64,000 nucleotides of DNA from NCBI RefSeq assembly GCF_022095675.1, contig NZ_JAHYSG010000012.1, positions 62,001 to 126,000 of the forward strand, given 5' to 3'. This document shows, piece by piece, positions 1 through 7,518 of the stretch; the stretch's first letter is position 1; every line of letters begins with the position of its first letter. This DNA is from Dactylosporangium sp. AC04546. GTDB lineage: Bacteria; Actinomycetota; Actinomycetes; Mycobacteriales; Micromonosporaceae. The notes under the pieces were generated by a model. That model ran no database searches, had not been told where the DNA came from, and saw only the letters and a program-made list of their open reading frames with translations. A program made the translations under genes and the position numbers.

Positions 1-277
1 CCCGGTCGCGGAACCAGCGGGCGGCCGTCAGCACGCGGTCGGTGTGCTCGTACTGGCCCCAGTAGTAGGGCAGCGTGGCGGCGTTGAACAGGGCGAGCCA
101 CCGCTCGGCGAGCGGCGTGTCGTCACGCGCGCCGTTGGCGTGGTCGATGAGCTCGAAGCCGGTGCAGCCGAACAGGGTCTTGTGGTTGAGCTGCTCGACG
201 ACGACCTCCGCGGCGCGCAGCGGGGCGCCGCCGAGGCTCACGGTGAGCGTGACGTCGGCGCCGTGCGGTCCGGTCAT
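1..277 (-). CDS. GH10 endo-1,4-beta-xylanase, N-terminal part (cut by window edge)
   Basis: The frame starts with ATG at 277 and runs off the left edge, so only about 92 N-terminal residues are visible. The segment has the early GH10 pattern: a G-C-T-G-F stretch, then A-E-R-W, then F-N-A-A-T-L-P-Y-Y-W-G, and A-A-R-W-F. GH10 enzymes hydrolyse internal xylan bonds. The catalytic glutamates lie outside the window, so activity cannot be judged. No signal peptide is visible at this start. A TAGGAC hexamer sits 7 nt before the ATG on the minus strand, inside the repeat at 285-316, which suggests a leaderless transcript. The other polysaccharide-degrading genes nearby fit this role. Confidence 0.75.
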   Translation of the reverse strand, partial: MTGPHGADVTLTVSLGGAPLRAAEVVVEQLNHKTLFGCTGFELIDHANGARDDTPLAERWLALFNAATLPYYWGQYEHTDRVLTAARWFRDR

Positions 278-284
278 GGTTCCA

Positions 285-316
285 GTCCTACCATCTTTGC
301 CGTGGTTCCGATCGAC
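285..316. repeat. 32-bp repeat, copy 1: promoter plus five-codon start
   Basis: This stretch matches 4588-4619 at 31 of 32 bases; the only difference is T at 298 against C at 4601. It holds a TACCAT -10 box (289-294), 7 nt, and a GTG (302). Here the frame reads only Met-Val-Pro-Ile-Asp-Met before a stop at 320-322. In copy 2 the same five codons open a long HEAT-repeat gene. On the minus strand an overlapping TAGGAC hexamer faces the GH10 gene. It may be a bidirectional promoter or the stump of a lost paralogue. Confidence 0.8.
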
Positions 317-407
317 ATGTGACGCATCGGGTGCACGGCCCTCCGCCGGGTGGCGGGCGTGCCGCCCGGCCCCGCATCGACCTGCGCGTACGCCGAATAA
401 TCCGGGC

Positions 408-1244
408 GTGCGCCTGCTGATCGCCGTGATGGCCTGCCTGCTGCTGGCGGCGTGTGGTGGCCCGGCACCGTCCGCGTCGCGGCCGTCCGCCTCCGCCACG
501 GCCCCCGCCGTCGCGGGGTCCTCGTCCCCGGTGCCGCCGCCGAGCCCGTCCGTGTCGCCCGCGGCGCTGCCGGCCGGCTTCGTAGCACTGTCCGATGTGG
601 ACAGCAGCATCCTGTCCGACATCCGGTACTCCACCGCGCACAACTTCGTCGGCCGGCCGGTCACCGGATACCTGCGGCCGCGCTGCCTGCTCACCCGCCA
701 GGCGGCCGAGGCCCTGCACCGCGTGCAGCAGAGCGCCCTGGCCCGCGGGTACAGCCTCAAGGTGTACGACTGCTACCGCCCGCAGCAGGCGGTCGACGAC
801 TTCGTCCGCTGGTCCGCCGACGCCGACCAGCGCATGAAGGGCGAGTTCTACCCGGAGGTCGACAAGTCCGCGCTCTTCGACGACGGCTACATCGGCGGGC
901 CCACCGCGCACAGCCGGGGCAGCACGCTCGACCTGACGCTGGTGGCGTTGCCGGCGCGCGAGCAGCCGGCGTACCGCGCGGACGACCCGCTGGCGCCGTG
1001 CACCGACCCGGTGGACCAGCGGTTCCCGGACAACACCGTCGACATGGGCACCGGCTTCGACTGCTTCGACCCGCTGGCGCACACGGCGGCGCCGGGCGTG
1101 AGCGCGGCGGAGCGCGGGAACCGGTCGCTGCTGGTCGGCCTCATGTCCGGCGGCGGCTTCGCGAACTACGCGAAGGAGTGGTGGCACTACACCCTCAACG
1201 ACGAGCCGTTCCCGGACACGTACTACAACTTCCCGGTCGCCTGA
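408..1244 (+). CDS. VanX/DdpX-type D-Ala-D-Ala dipeptidase-like lipoprotein (M15D)
   Basis: A 278-residue protein with a lipoprotein signal: hydrophobic residues then L-A-A-C at about residue 16, followed by a Ser/Pro/Ala-rich linker to about residue 55. The rest matches M15 zinc D,D-dipeptidases. The zinc motif appears as S-R-G-x-x-x-D just after an A-H pair (about residues 170), and the catalytic E-W-W-H-Y is near residue 260. Enzymes of this family cut D-Ala-D-Ala dipeptide or act on peptidoglycan peptides. The GTG at 408 is chosen because an AATAAT box ends 6 nt before it, the usual leaderless spacing. The 3' end overlaps the convergent reductase gene by 22 bp. No vanH/vanA genes are near, so a cell-wall recycling role is as likely as resistance. 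Confidence 0.8.
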   Translation: MRLLIAVMACLLLAACGGPAPSASRPSASATAPAVAGSSSPVPPPSPSVSPAALPAGFVALSDVDSSILSDIRYSTAHNFVGRPVTGYLRPRCLLTRQAAEALHRVQQSALARGYSLKVYDCYRPQQAVDDFVRWSADADQRMKGEFYPEVDKSALFDDGYIGGPTAHSRGSTLDLTLVALPAREQPAYRADDPLAPCTDPVDQRFPDNTVDMGTGFDCFDPLAHTAAPGVSAAERGNRSLLVGLMSGGGFANYAKEWWHYTLNDEPFPDTYYNFPVA

Positions 1245-2302
1245 CCGGCCTTGGCGAAACAGATGGTGCCGTCGAGGTCGGCGACCGGTACCGGCTGGTA
1301 GCCCTCGCTCTGGTAGAAGTCGATGTTCCGGGCGCTCTTGGCGCCGGTGAACAGCAGGACGCGGCGGCACTCCGGCCCGGCGGCGGCCTCGGCGGTGCGC
1401 AACAGCCACCGGCCCAGCCCCCGGCCGCGCAGGTCGGGCACGACGGCGAGCCGGCCCACGTGCCAGTCGGTCTCGACGGGGCGGGTCCGCACCATGCCCA
1501 GCAGCCGGCCGTCGAGCCAGAGGCCCGTGGTGTGCCAGCTCGCCAGCCACTCCCGCACGTCCTCCGGCGACTCGTGTAGCGCCGGTATGGCCATGGTGTC
1601 GTTGGCCAGCGCCTCCTCCACCCAGCAGCACCGCTGCAGCACCGTCACCTCCGGCGCGTCGTCCGGGGTCAGCCGCCGCGCGTAGGACCCCGGCAGGGGG
1701 CCGGACGGGATCGCGGCCCGCGCGCGGTCGCGCATCGGCCGCAGGGCGTGGGCGACCCGCACCAGCTCGTCGAGCAGGCCGACACCCGCCGCGTCGCGGC
1801 CGGCGTCCGGCCGCAGCCGCCCCTGCTCCACCGAGTCGCCGATGCGGATCGCGACCGTGGCACCCAGCGGCACCATGCGCAGCGTGGTCACCACCTGCTT
1901 GGCGTGCTGGACGGATCGGGTGCCCGCCGAGGTGTTGCCGTAGCTGACGAAGCCGATCGGCTTCCACGCCCACTCGGCGCCGAGGTAGTCCAGCGCGTTC
2001 TTCAGCGTCGCCGGCATCCCATAGTTGTACTCGGGCGTGACCGCGATGAAGCCGTCCGCCGCGCCGGCGATCGCGCTCCACCGGCGGGTGTGCTCGTTGC
2101 GGTAGACACCCGACGACGGGTGCTCCTCCTCGTCCAGGAACGGCAGGTTCAGATCGCCGAGGGCCACCGGGACGAGCTCGACGCTGAGCTGCGCGGCCCG
2201 GGCGGCGACCGCGTCGACCAGCCACTGCGCCACGACAGGCCCGAGGGCGCCCGGTCGGGTGCTGCACACCAGCGCGAGAACACGAAGCGGCTTCGTTGAC
2301 AT
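1223..2302 (-). CDS. NADPH-dependent FMN reductase fused to a GNAT acetyltransferase
   Basis: A 359-residue two-domain protein. Residues 1 to about 190 are an FMN_red flavodoxin-like reductase: the first strand ends C-S-T-R-P-G, followed by T-P-E-Y-N-Y-G-M-P and N-A-L-D-Y-L. Residues about 208-355 are a GNAT N-acetyltransferase with the acetyl-CoA loop R-G-R-G-L-G and a C-terminal F-Y-Q-S-E-G-Y. The single frame has no internal stop, so the fusion is real in this sequence. The gene is divergent from a MarR regulator and both start with Met-Ser-Thr-Lys. A TTGACA-N18-TACGCT promoter lies upstream on the minus strand, its -35 overlapping the MarR start. Flavin-dependent reduction plus acylation suggests detoxification of a quinone, azo or amine compound; the substrate is unknown. 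Confidence 0.85.
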   Translation of the reverse strand: MSTKPLRVLALVCSTRPGALGPVVAQWLVDAVAARAAQLSVELVPVALGDLNLPFLDEEEHPSSGVYRNEHTRRWSAIAGAADGFIAVTPEYNYGMPATLKNALDYLGAEWAWKPIGFVSYGNTSAGTRSVQHAKQVVTTLRMVPLGATVAIRIGDSVEQGRLRPDAGRDAAGVGLLDELVRVAHALRPMRDRARAAIPSGPLPGSYARRLTPDDAPEVTVLQRCCWVEEALANDTMAIPALHESPEDVREWLASWHTTGLWLDGRLLGMVRTRPVETDWHVGRLAVVPDLRGRGLGRWLLRTAEAAAGPECRRVLLFTGAKSARNIDFYQSEGYQPVPVADLDGTICFAKAGQATGKL

Positions 2303-2345
2303 GGAAACGAAGCGTAGGTGCTAGATTGATTACATGTCAACGAAG
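2291..2345. promoter_or_regulatory. Divergent overlapping promoters with mirrored operator/start sequences
   Basis: The 31 bp between the two start codons and the first codons of both genes form a mirror image: CTTCGTTGACAT (2291-2302) and ATGTCAACGAAG (2334-2345) are perfect inverted copies and are also the first four codons of each gene. A second inverted pair, CTTCGTT and AACGAAG, lies at 2291-2313. For the MarR gene, TAGATT (2322-2327) is 6 nt before the ATG. For the reductase, TTGACA (2340-2335) and TACGCT give an 18-bp spacer. A MarR dimer bound here would block both promoters. Confidence 0.7.
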
Positions 2346-2807
2346 TCGCCGGCCGGGGACGTGCGCTGGCTGAACCCCGACGAGGAGCGGGCCTGGCGGG
2401 CCTTCCTGCGCGTCATGGTCGCCGTCCGGACCGGCACCGCGCGCGATCTGGCCGCGGTCGGCCTCTCCGAACCCGACTACGAGGTGCTGAGCACCCTGTC
2501 GGAGCGCCCCGCGCACACCAGCACGCTGGGGGAACAGGCCGACAAGATGGGCTGGTCACGCAGCCGGCTGTCCCGGCACGCGACCCGCATGGAAGCCCGC
2601 GGTCTCCTGCTGCGCGCACCGGACCCGGCCGACGGCAGGGGCTGCCTCCTCGTGCTCACCGCGCAGGGTCTGGACGCGCTCCGCGAGGCCGCACCGGCCC
2701 ACCTCGAGTCGGTGCGGCGTCACTTCATCGACCGGCTCGCCCCCGAGGACCTCGCAGCCATCGAACAGATCGCCCGGAGACTCGAGGAGCCCCCGGGCCG
2801 GCGATGA
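2334..2807 (+). CDS. MarR-family transcriptional regulator
   Basis: A 157-residue winged-helix protein with the MarR layout: an N-terminal dimerisation helix, a recognition helix around S-R-S-R-L-S-R-H (about residues 75-85), a D-P-A-D-G-R-G wing, and a C-terminal helix pair. MarR proteins usually repress the divergent gene until a phenolic or oxidised ligand binds. The target here is most likely the FMN reductase-acetyltransferase gene and itself, because its own first codons are part of the inverted repeat. The ATG at 2334 follows a TAGATT box by 6 nt, so translation is probably leaderless. Confidence 0.9.
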   Translation: MSTKSPAGDVRWLNPDEERAWRAFLRVMVAVRTGTARDLAAVGLSEPDYEVLSTLSERPAHTSTLGEQADKMGWSRSRLSRHATRMEARGLLLRAPDPADGRGCLLVLTAQGLDALREAAPAHLESVRRHFIDRLAPEDLAAIEQIARRLEEPPGRR

Positions 2808-2814
2808 TCCCGGT

Positions 2815-3180
2815 TCAGCCGAACTCCTCCGCCCACACTTCCAGCCACGAGAGGAAGTCGAGCGGGGTCGCGCCCCGGTCGCCCGAGTGGAGCTCCCGCG
2901 TCTCCGGCACGTCGACCTCACCGGTGCGCCACACCCACCCGGCCTGCTCACCGGTGACCACGAGGACCGAGAAGTCGTTGCCGCCGTGGTTGGCGATGGT
3001 CAGACAGCCGTCCGGGTCGCCGCTGCGTTGCAGCGCGGCCAGGCGCTCGTCATCCAGGACGCTCTCGCCCTCGGGGAGCTCGGCGATGGCCGCGAGCATC
3101 GCGGACGCCTCGGCGTCGCCGTACCAGAACGGCCGGGTGGGATCGCCCTGGCCGTTGCCGACCTCCAGCTTCGGTCGACT
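2815..3180 (-). pseudogene. SMI1/KNR4 (SUKH)-type protein, N-terminally truncated remnant
   Basis: The frame carries the C-terminal half of an actinobacterial SMI1/KNR4 protein: D-P-T-R-P-F, then L-T-I-A-N-H-G, S-V-L-V-V-T-G-E, G-x-V-W, and a final L-S-W-L-E-V-W. Related proteins are about 150-180 residues; only about 117 remain. No ATG or GTG lies between the match start and the end of the radical SAM gene (3179). The upstream frame overlaps that gene without homology. I read it as a 5'-deleted gene. A short protein from an internal ATG is possible. SUKH proteins are often toxin immunity factors, but no toxin is visible here. Confidence 0.55.
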
Positions 3181-4504
3181 ACGGTCGCGCCACGGCCTCG
3201 GTCTCGGCGGGCAGGCTGTCCATGAACGAGCTGACCGAGAAGACGGCCCGGCCGGGGCCGGGTGGGCCGTAGCCCGGCGGGCTGGACAGGCCGTTGGCCT
3301 CCATGATCGCCCGGTAGGTCTCCAGGAGGCGGACGTGGTACTCCAGCGGGGCGCCCTCCGGGTTGGCCTTGCCGAGCGGCGTGGTGGGCTCGGGGCACCA
3401 CGTCGTGAACCGCGGGGTGATGCCGCGCGACATGAAGTACTGCAAACCCTCGGCGGTCGAGTCGATCGCCTCGCCGACCGTGGTGAAACCGGCCGGGGCG
3501 GCCATCTCGACGCCGGCCACGAAGTTCGGGATGACGTTGCGCGGGCCGAACACCTCGGCCGAGTCGAGGATGCGGCGGTGCCACTCCTCGCGGCCGACAT
3601 AGCGCTCCTTGCCCGGGCAGTACAGCTCGAACAGCCGCTTGTCCCACACCTCGTAGTTGGGGTGGTAGATCTGGATGCCGTAGTCCTTGAAGCGCTGCAC
3701 GTCGGCCCGCGGCAGCGCCTGGGCGACCACCTTGCCGATCCAGCGGCCCGGGAACCGCTCCTCGATCGCCTGCGCGTACTGGCCGTAGAAGTCGGCCTCG
3801 GTCTTGCCGCCCACGTGTGACGTGATGCTGCCGCCGGTCAGCGTGTAGGCCTTGGAGGTCTTCCCGGTGTCGTGCCGGTCGATGATGGCCAGCGCCTCCA
3901 GGATCTCGTCGACCGGCTTGACGCCCGTGTACGGGCGGCCGGCCGCCTTGTGCTGGCGCCAGTTGTGGTTGATGTCGCAGTACTGGCACTCCTCCTTGGC
4001 GCCGAAGTACTGGCAGACCCGGAACGCCGTCAGGTAGACCAGGTAGCCCCACTGGATGGTCGGGGCGACCTCCATGACCGACTTGCCGTTGGCCAGCGTG
4101 TGCCGGTAGTAGTCCGGCATCGGCGGCAGCCCGACGTCGGCGATCGGCCGGCCGTCCAGGTGCAGGCGCAGGCGGCCGTCGTCGTCGGTTTTCACCCGGT
4201 ACGGCGAGCTCGGGTTGGTGCGGACGGAGACGACCGTGCGGCGCAGCTCATACGGCCCGCCGGTGAGGACGATCTCCTCCGGCGGGCGGCGCAGCGCGGC
4301 GGTGCCCAGCTCGGGCAGCGTGCGGTGGTCGAACGAGAAGATGAAGTACGACTTCGGCTTGACGTCACCGCCCTCGTTGTCGGTCAGCGCCGAGTCGTCG
4401 AAGGCCAGGCCGCCGCGCAGCAGGTCCTCCTTGATGACGGCTTCCCGTGGCACGTGCGGGAACCGGCCCATCAGATCCTCGACCAGCTCGGTACGCGATG
4501 ACAT
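3179..4504 (-). CDS. Radical SAM protein with unusual C-x8-C-x2-C cluster motif
   Basis: A 441-residue protein of the radical SAM class. The probable [4Fe-4S] ligands lie in V-C-Q-Y-F-G-A-K-E-E-C-Q-Y-C-D (about residues 145-160), spaced C-x8-C-x2-C instead of C-x3-C-x2-C. A glycine-rich T-L-T-G-G-S segment about 70 residues later fits the SAM-binding GGE-like site. The C-terminal half has no domain I can name. The start at 4504 is uncertain: in-frame ATGs at 4510 and 4582 are alternatives, the last lying just after the 32-bp repeat. The gene is divergent from the HEAT-repeat gene, and HEAT proteins sometimes act as scaffolds. The reaction and substrate are not recognised. Confidence 0.75.
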   Translation of the reverse strand: MSSRTELVEDLMGRFPHVPREAVIKEDLLRGGLAFDDSALTDNEGGDVKPKSYFIFSFDHRTLPELGTAALRRPPEEIVLTGGPYELRRTVVSVRTNPSSPYRVKTDDDGRLRLHLDGRPIADVGLPPMPDYYRHTLANGKSVMEVAPTIQWGYLVYLTAFRVCQYFGAKEECQYCDINHNWRQHKAAGRPYTGVKPVDEILEALAIIDRHDTGKTSKAYTLTGGSITSHVGGKTEADFYGQYAQAIEERFPGRWIGKVVAQALPRADVQRFKDYGIQIYHPNYEVWDKRLFELYCPGKERYVGREEWHRRILDSAEVFGPRNVIPNFVAGVEMAAPAGFTTVGEAIDSTAEGLQYFMSRGITPRFTTWCPEPTTPLGKANPEGAPLEYHVRLLETYRAIMEANGLSSPPGYGPPGPGRAVFSVSSFMDSLPAETEAVARP

Positions 4505-4587
4505 CCGCATCCTCCTCATCCCCATCCTCACCCACCGCGGCGGCAACGGGGGCCGGGCTGTGAGCACCGTCTCCCCGCCCATGATCT

Positions 4588-4619
4588 GTCCTACCATCTT
4601 CGCCGTGGTTCCGATCGAC
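4588..4619. repeat. 32-bp repeat, copy 2: leaderless promoter and start of the HEAT gene
   Basis: This is the partner of 285-316. TACCAT (4592-4597) is followed by 7 nt and the GTG at 4605 that opens the HEAT-repeat gene, the classic actinobacterial leaderless layout. On the minus strand, TAGGAC (4593-4588) overlaps the same bases and points towards the radical SAM gene. A back-to-back pair of -10 boxes would make this a compact bidirectional promoter. Confidence 0.75.
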
Positions 4620-5669
4620 TCCGGGCGGTTCGCGACGCTGCTGCACGCGTACGGGCGCGCCACCGACACCCCTGCCCACCTGGCCGCGCTCGCCGGCGCC
4701 GACGCCGCGGCCCGCACCGCGGCGCTGTCGCACCTCTGGTCGGCGGTGATCCACCAGGGCACGCCCTGGACCGTGACGCCACCCGCCGCGGAGGTGATCG
4801 TGGCGCTGCTGCCGGCTTTGGACGCCGCCGACGTCCGCCGCAGCCTGCTGCGCTTCCTGGCCGCCGTGGCCGAGGCCGGGTCGGCCGAGGTGGAGCCGGT
4901 CGAGACCGACCTGTCGGGCCTCGACGAGCTCGACGAGGACGAGATCTGGGGCGAGCCGGACCTGGCCGAGGCACTCTACGTGCAGGCGGTGCTCGGCTGC
5001 CGCGCCCTGGTCCCGGCCATGCGGACGGCGGCGGCATCGTGCCTGTCCGACGAGCATTCGACGGTACGGGCGGCGGCCGCGTACGCCATCGGGGCGTGCG
5101 GTGCCGGCGCCGAGGCGGCGGCGCTCGGCCCGCGACTGCACGCGCTCGCCGCCGAGGCCGGCCCGGACGAGCGGGCCACGCTGGTGCTGGCCGCCGGCAC
5201 GCTGGGCCTGGGCGCCCGGCGATACCTGGGCGATCCGCACCCCGGCGTGCGGGCCTGCGCCGCCCTGGCCCCCGACCTCGCCGACGACCCGGCGGCAACC
5301 GCCGAGCTGCTCGCGGCGCTGACCGACCCGGCCGCGATCGAGACGTGGTTCGCGCAGCAGCCGCCCCAGTTCCCGATGCACATCCGGTTCACGCTCATCG
5401 ACGCCGCCCTGGCCCGGGTCGCCGACCCGGCGGCGCTGCTGCCGGCCGCGCTGGCCGTCGTCCCGGTCGCCGGCAAGTGGACGGTGAACCTCGACTGGGG
5501 CCGCTTCCTGGTGGCCCTCGCCCCGACCTCGGCGCTCGGTGCCTACCTGGCGGCGCTGGTGGAGCGCGACGACTTCTGGGACCCGACGAACGGCAACGCG
5601 TCGCTGAGCTTCCGCCAGGCCGGCCTCCCCTACGACCGCGAGGCCTGCCGCGCCCTGCTGGGAAACTGA
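4605..5669 (+). CDS. HEAT-repeat protein
   Basis: A 354-residue soluble protein rich in Ala and Leu. The middle (about residues 125-240) has repeated helical units with the HEAT signature, for example V-R-A-A-A-A-Y-A-I-G-A-C-G followed by L-G-D-P-H-P-G-V-R-A-C-A-A-L-A. There is no signal peptide or catalytic motif. HEAT solenoids bind proteins or RNA. The start GTG at 4605 is set by the leaderless promoter in the 32-bp repeat; longer upstream frames lack support. The gene is followed 5 bp later by a methyltransferase, so the two are probably co-transcribed. A specific partner is not known; the divergent radical SAM gene is a candidate. Confidence 0.8.
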   Translation: MVPIDSGRFATLLHAYGRATDTPAHLAALAGADAAARTAALSHLWSAVIHQGTPWTVTPPAAEVIVALLPALDAADVRRSLLRFLAAVAEAGSAEVEPVETDLSGLDELDEDEIWGEPDLAEALYVQAVLGCRALVPAMRTAAASCLSDEHSTVRAAAAYAIGACGAGAEAAALGPRLHALAAEAGPDERATLVLAAGTLGLGARRYLGDPHPGVRACAALAPDLADDPAATAELLAALTDPAAIETWFAQQPPQFPMHIRFTLIDAALARVADPAALLPAALAVVPVAGKWTVNLDWGRFLVALAPTSALGAYLAALVERDDFWDPTNGNASLSFRQAGLPYDREACRALLGN

Positions 5670-5674
5670 CACTC

Positions 5675-6415
5675 ATGGCCATCTACGACGCGATCGGCAC
5701 GACCTACGCCGGCACCCGGCGGCCGGACCCGCGGATCGGCGCGCTCATCACGGCGGCGCTCGGTGACGCCCGGTCGGTGGTCAACGTCGGCGCCGGCGCC
5801 GGGTCGTACGAACCGCCGCAGACCGTCGTCGCCGTCGAGCCCAGCGCGGTCATGATCGGGCAGCGTCCGGCCGGGGCGGCGCCCGTGGTGCGGGCCCGGG
5901 CGGAGGCGCTCCCCCTCGCCGGCGACGCGGCCGACGCGGTCATGGCCCTGCTCACCGTGCACCACTGGACCGATCTCGAGGCCGGGATCGCCGAGCTGCG
6001 CCGGGTCGCCCGGCGGCGGATCGTCGTCCTCACCTGGGACCCCCTCGTCTTCCGGGGGTTCTGGCTGGTGAGCGAGTACCTGCCGGAGGCGGCGGCGTTC
6101 GACGAGGCGCGGGCCGTGCCGGTCGACCGGCTCACCGAACTGCTCGGCGGTGCCCGGGTGACGCCGGTGCCGGTGCCCCACGACTGCACGGACGGGTTCG
6201 GCGCGGCCTTCTGGCGCCGGCCCGAGGCGTACCTCGAACCGGCGGTCCGGTCGGGCATCTCGATGCTGGCGCAGTTCGGCGAGGAGGCGGTACGGCCGGG
6301 CCTGGACCGCCTCGCCGCGGACCTCGAATCGGGCCGCTGGCACGAGCGCCACGCCGACCTGCTGGAACGCGCCGACTTCGACGCCGGCTACCGGCTCCTC
6401 GTCGCCGACCGGTGA
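5675..6415 (+). CDS. Class I SAM-dependent methyltransferase
   Basis: A 246-residue protein with a Methyltransf_11 fold. Motif I reads V-V-N-V-G-A-G-A-G-S-Y (about residues 36-46), an acidic residue follows in V-V-A-V-E-P-S, and motif IV reads D-A-V-M-A-L-L-T-V-H-H-W. The H-H-W motif is typical of small-molecule methyltransferases of the UbiE/Tam type. The ATG is 5 bp after the HEAT gene stop, so it is likely the second gene of an operon. The C-terminal half is variable and gives no substrate clue. Confidence 0.85.
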   Translation: MAIYDAIGTTYAGTRRPDPRIGALITAALGDARSVVNVGAGAGSYEPPQTVVAVEPSAVMIGQRPAGAAPVVRARAEALPLAGDAADAVMALLTVHHWTDLEAGIAELRRVARRRIVVLTWDPLVFRGFWLVSEYLPEAAAFDEARAVPVDRLTELLGGARVTPVPVPHDCTDGFGAAFWRRPEAYLEPAVRSGISMLAQFGEEAVRPGLDRLAADLESGRWHERHADLLERADFDAGYRLLVADR

Positions 6416-6434
6416 CGCGGTTGGCGCCGTCGCT

Positions 6435-7385
6435 TCAGTGCGACATCGCCCGGCGGTAGCTCGGCGGCGTCGGCGGCGTCCATTCGAGCACGTCGCGCGG
6501 CCAGTCCTGGAGCCGGGCACCGGCCTCGTACGTGGTCTGGGCGAAATCGAGGATCGCCTTGCGCGGATCGTCCGCCTGCCGGACGTCGTCGTAGCTCAGC
6601 ACGAACTCGCCGAGTCCGGTGTCGAAGGACGCCGATGCCGGACTGACCGGCTGGTCGCGCACTCCCGGCGGTTCCGGATAGTTGTAGGAGTAGAAGACCG
6701 GCTGGTCCACGCGCCTGCCGTTGAGCCAGGTGCCGCCGGGCCAGAAACCGAGCGAGCTCTGCTCGGCCGTGTAGCTGAACCGGGTGATCGTGTCGGCGCC
6801 CGGTGGCGGATCGGTGGGCCGGCCGGAGAAGCGCGTCGTGGCGAGGTCGAACGAGCCCCAGTAGAACTGGACCGGGCTGGCCTTGCCGGTGAAGCGGGCC
6901 CGGAACTCGTCGAAGATCCCCTCGACCTGGCACAGGACGTGCCAGTACCGCTCCGCCTGGGCCGGGTCGTACGTCGAATGGACGGTGTCCTCGTCGAAGG
7001 GGATCGGGTCCGCCACCTCCACCGGGACGGTCCAGATCGGCACGCGCAGCCCCAGGTCGGCGAGCGCTGTCATCGTGTCGGTGTAGAAGTCGCGCACGGA
7101 CCCGCCCAGCGCGACGGTGCGCCGCTCGCCGCCCTCGGCGTCGATGTGGAGCACGTGGTCGATGAGGTCGAGGTCCATCTCGAAGGTGCGGGCCGGGTGC
7201 GGGATGGCCGCGGTCCGCAGACCTCTGGCGGAGAGTTCCAGCGCGACCTGCCACCAGTGGTTCTCCATGGGCCGCAGCGCCAGTGAGATCTTGCCGAGGA
7301 TCTGGGTGTACATGTGCAGCGTGTCGTACGTGGGTTCCCAATCGGTGACCGGGAGGGCCGCCCACTGCTTCCGCTGACCGGTCAT
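6435..7385 (-). CDS. DUF5996 family protein
   Basis: A 316-residue protein matching the DUF5996 family: it begins W-x-x-L-P-V-x-D-W-E-P-T-Y-D-T-L-H-M-Y-T-Q-I-L-G-K, then P-M-E-N-H-W-W, and later F-Y-W-G-S-F-D-L-A and F-S-Y-N-Y-P-E-P. The function is unknown; the conserved W, H and D residues suggest an enzyme or binding fold. The ATG at 7385 is preferred over an upstream in-frame start because GGGAGG lies 6 nt before it. It is divergent from sodN, sharing a 133-bp intergenic region that holds the MerR-type sodN promoter. Confidence 0.8.
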   Translation of the reverse strand: MTGQRKQWAALPVTDWEPTYDTLHMYTQILGKISLALRPMENHWWQVALELSARGLRTAAIPHPARTFEMDLDLIDHVLHIDAEGGERRTVALGGSVRDFYTDTMTALADLGLRVPIWTVPVEVADPIPFDEDTVHSTYDPAQAERYWHVLCQVEGIFDEFRARFTGKASPVQFYWGSFDLATTRFSGRPTDPPPGADTITRFSYTAEQSSLGFWPGGTWLNGRRVDQPVFYSYNYPEPPGVRDQPVSPASASFDTGLGEFVLSYDDVRQADDPRKAILDFAQTTYEAGARLQDWPRDVLEWTPPTPPSYRRAMSH

Positions 7386-7481
7386 CTCAGGCCTCCCTGC
7401 GGTGCGGCGTCGGTGCGTGCCGTCGGACAGGACAGGGCTGCCCGAAACGGACCCGATCATGCGCCTGCGCGAAGCGGCCCC

Positions 7482-7512
7482 TTGACCTCGAGTCCGGTTG
7501 AGGTTTTAGCGT
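7482..7512 (+). promoter_or_regulatory. MerR/SoxR-type promoter of the nickel SOD gene
   Basis: TTGACC (7482-7487) and TAGCGT (7507-7512) are separated by 19 bp, the over-long spacer of promoters activated by MerR-family proteins. The spacer holds an inverted repeat, ACCTC (7485-7489) and GAGGT (7500-7504), with further partial matches inside, close in form to SoxR and related boxes. The ATG of the SOD gene is 6 nt after the -10 box. No MerR-family gene lies in the window, so the regulator acts in trans. Confidence 0.65.
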
Positions 7513-7518
7513 GCCGGA

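Noticed and set aside
408..1244. Vancomycin resistance operon
   Set aside because: Only the VanX-like dipeptidase is present; there is no vanH, vanA or VanRS pair adjacent.
288..2267. Long minus-strand open frame over the VanX-like and reductase genes
   Set aside because: It is a GC-rich shadow frame of arginine-rich low-complexity sequence; the overlapping genes have clear family motifs.
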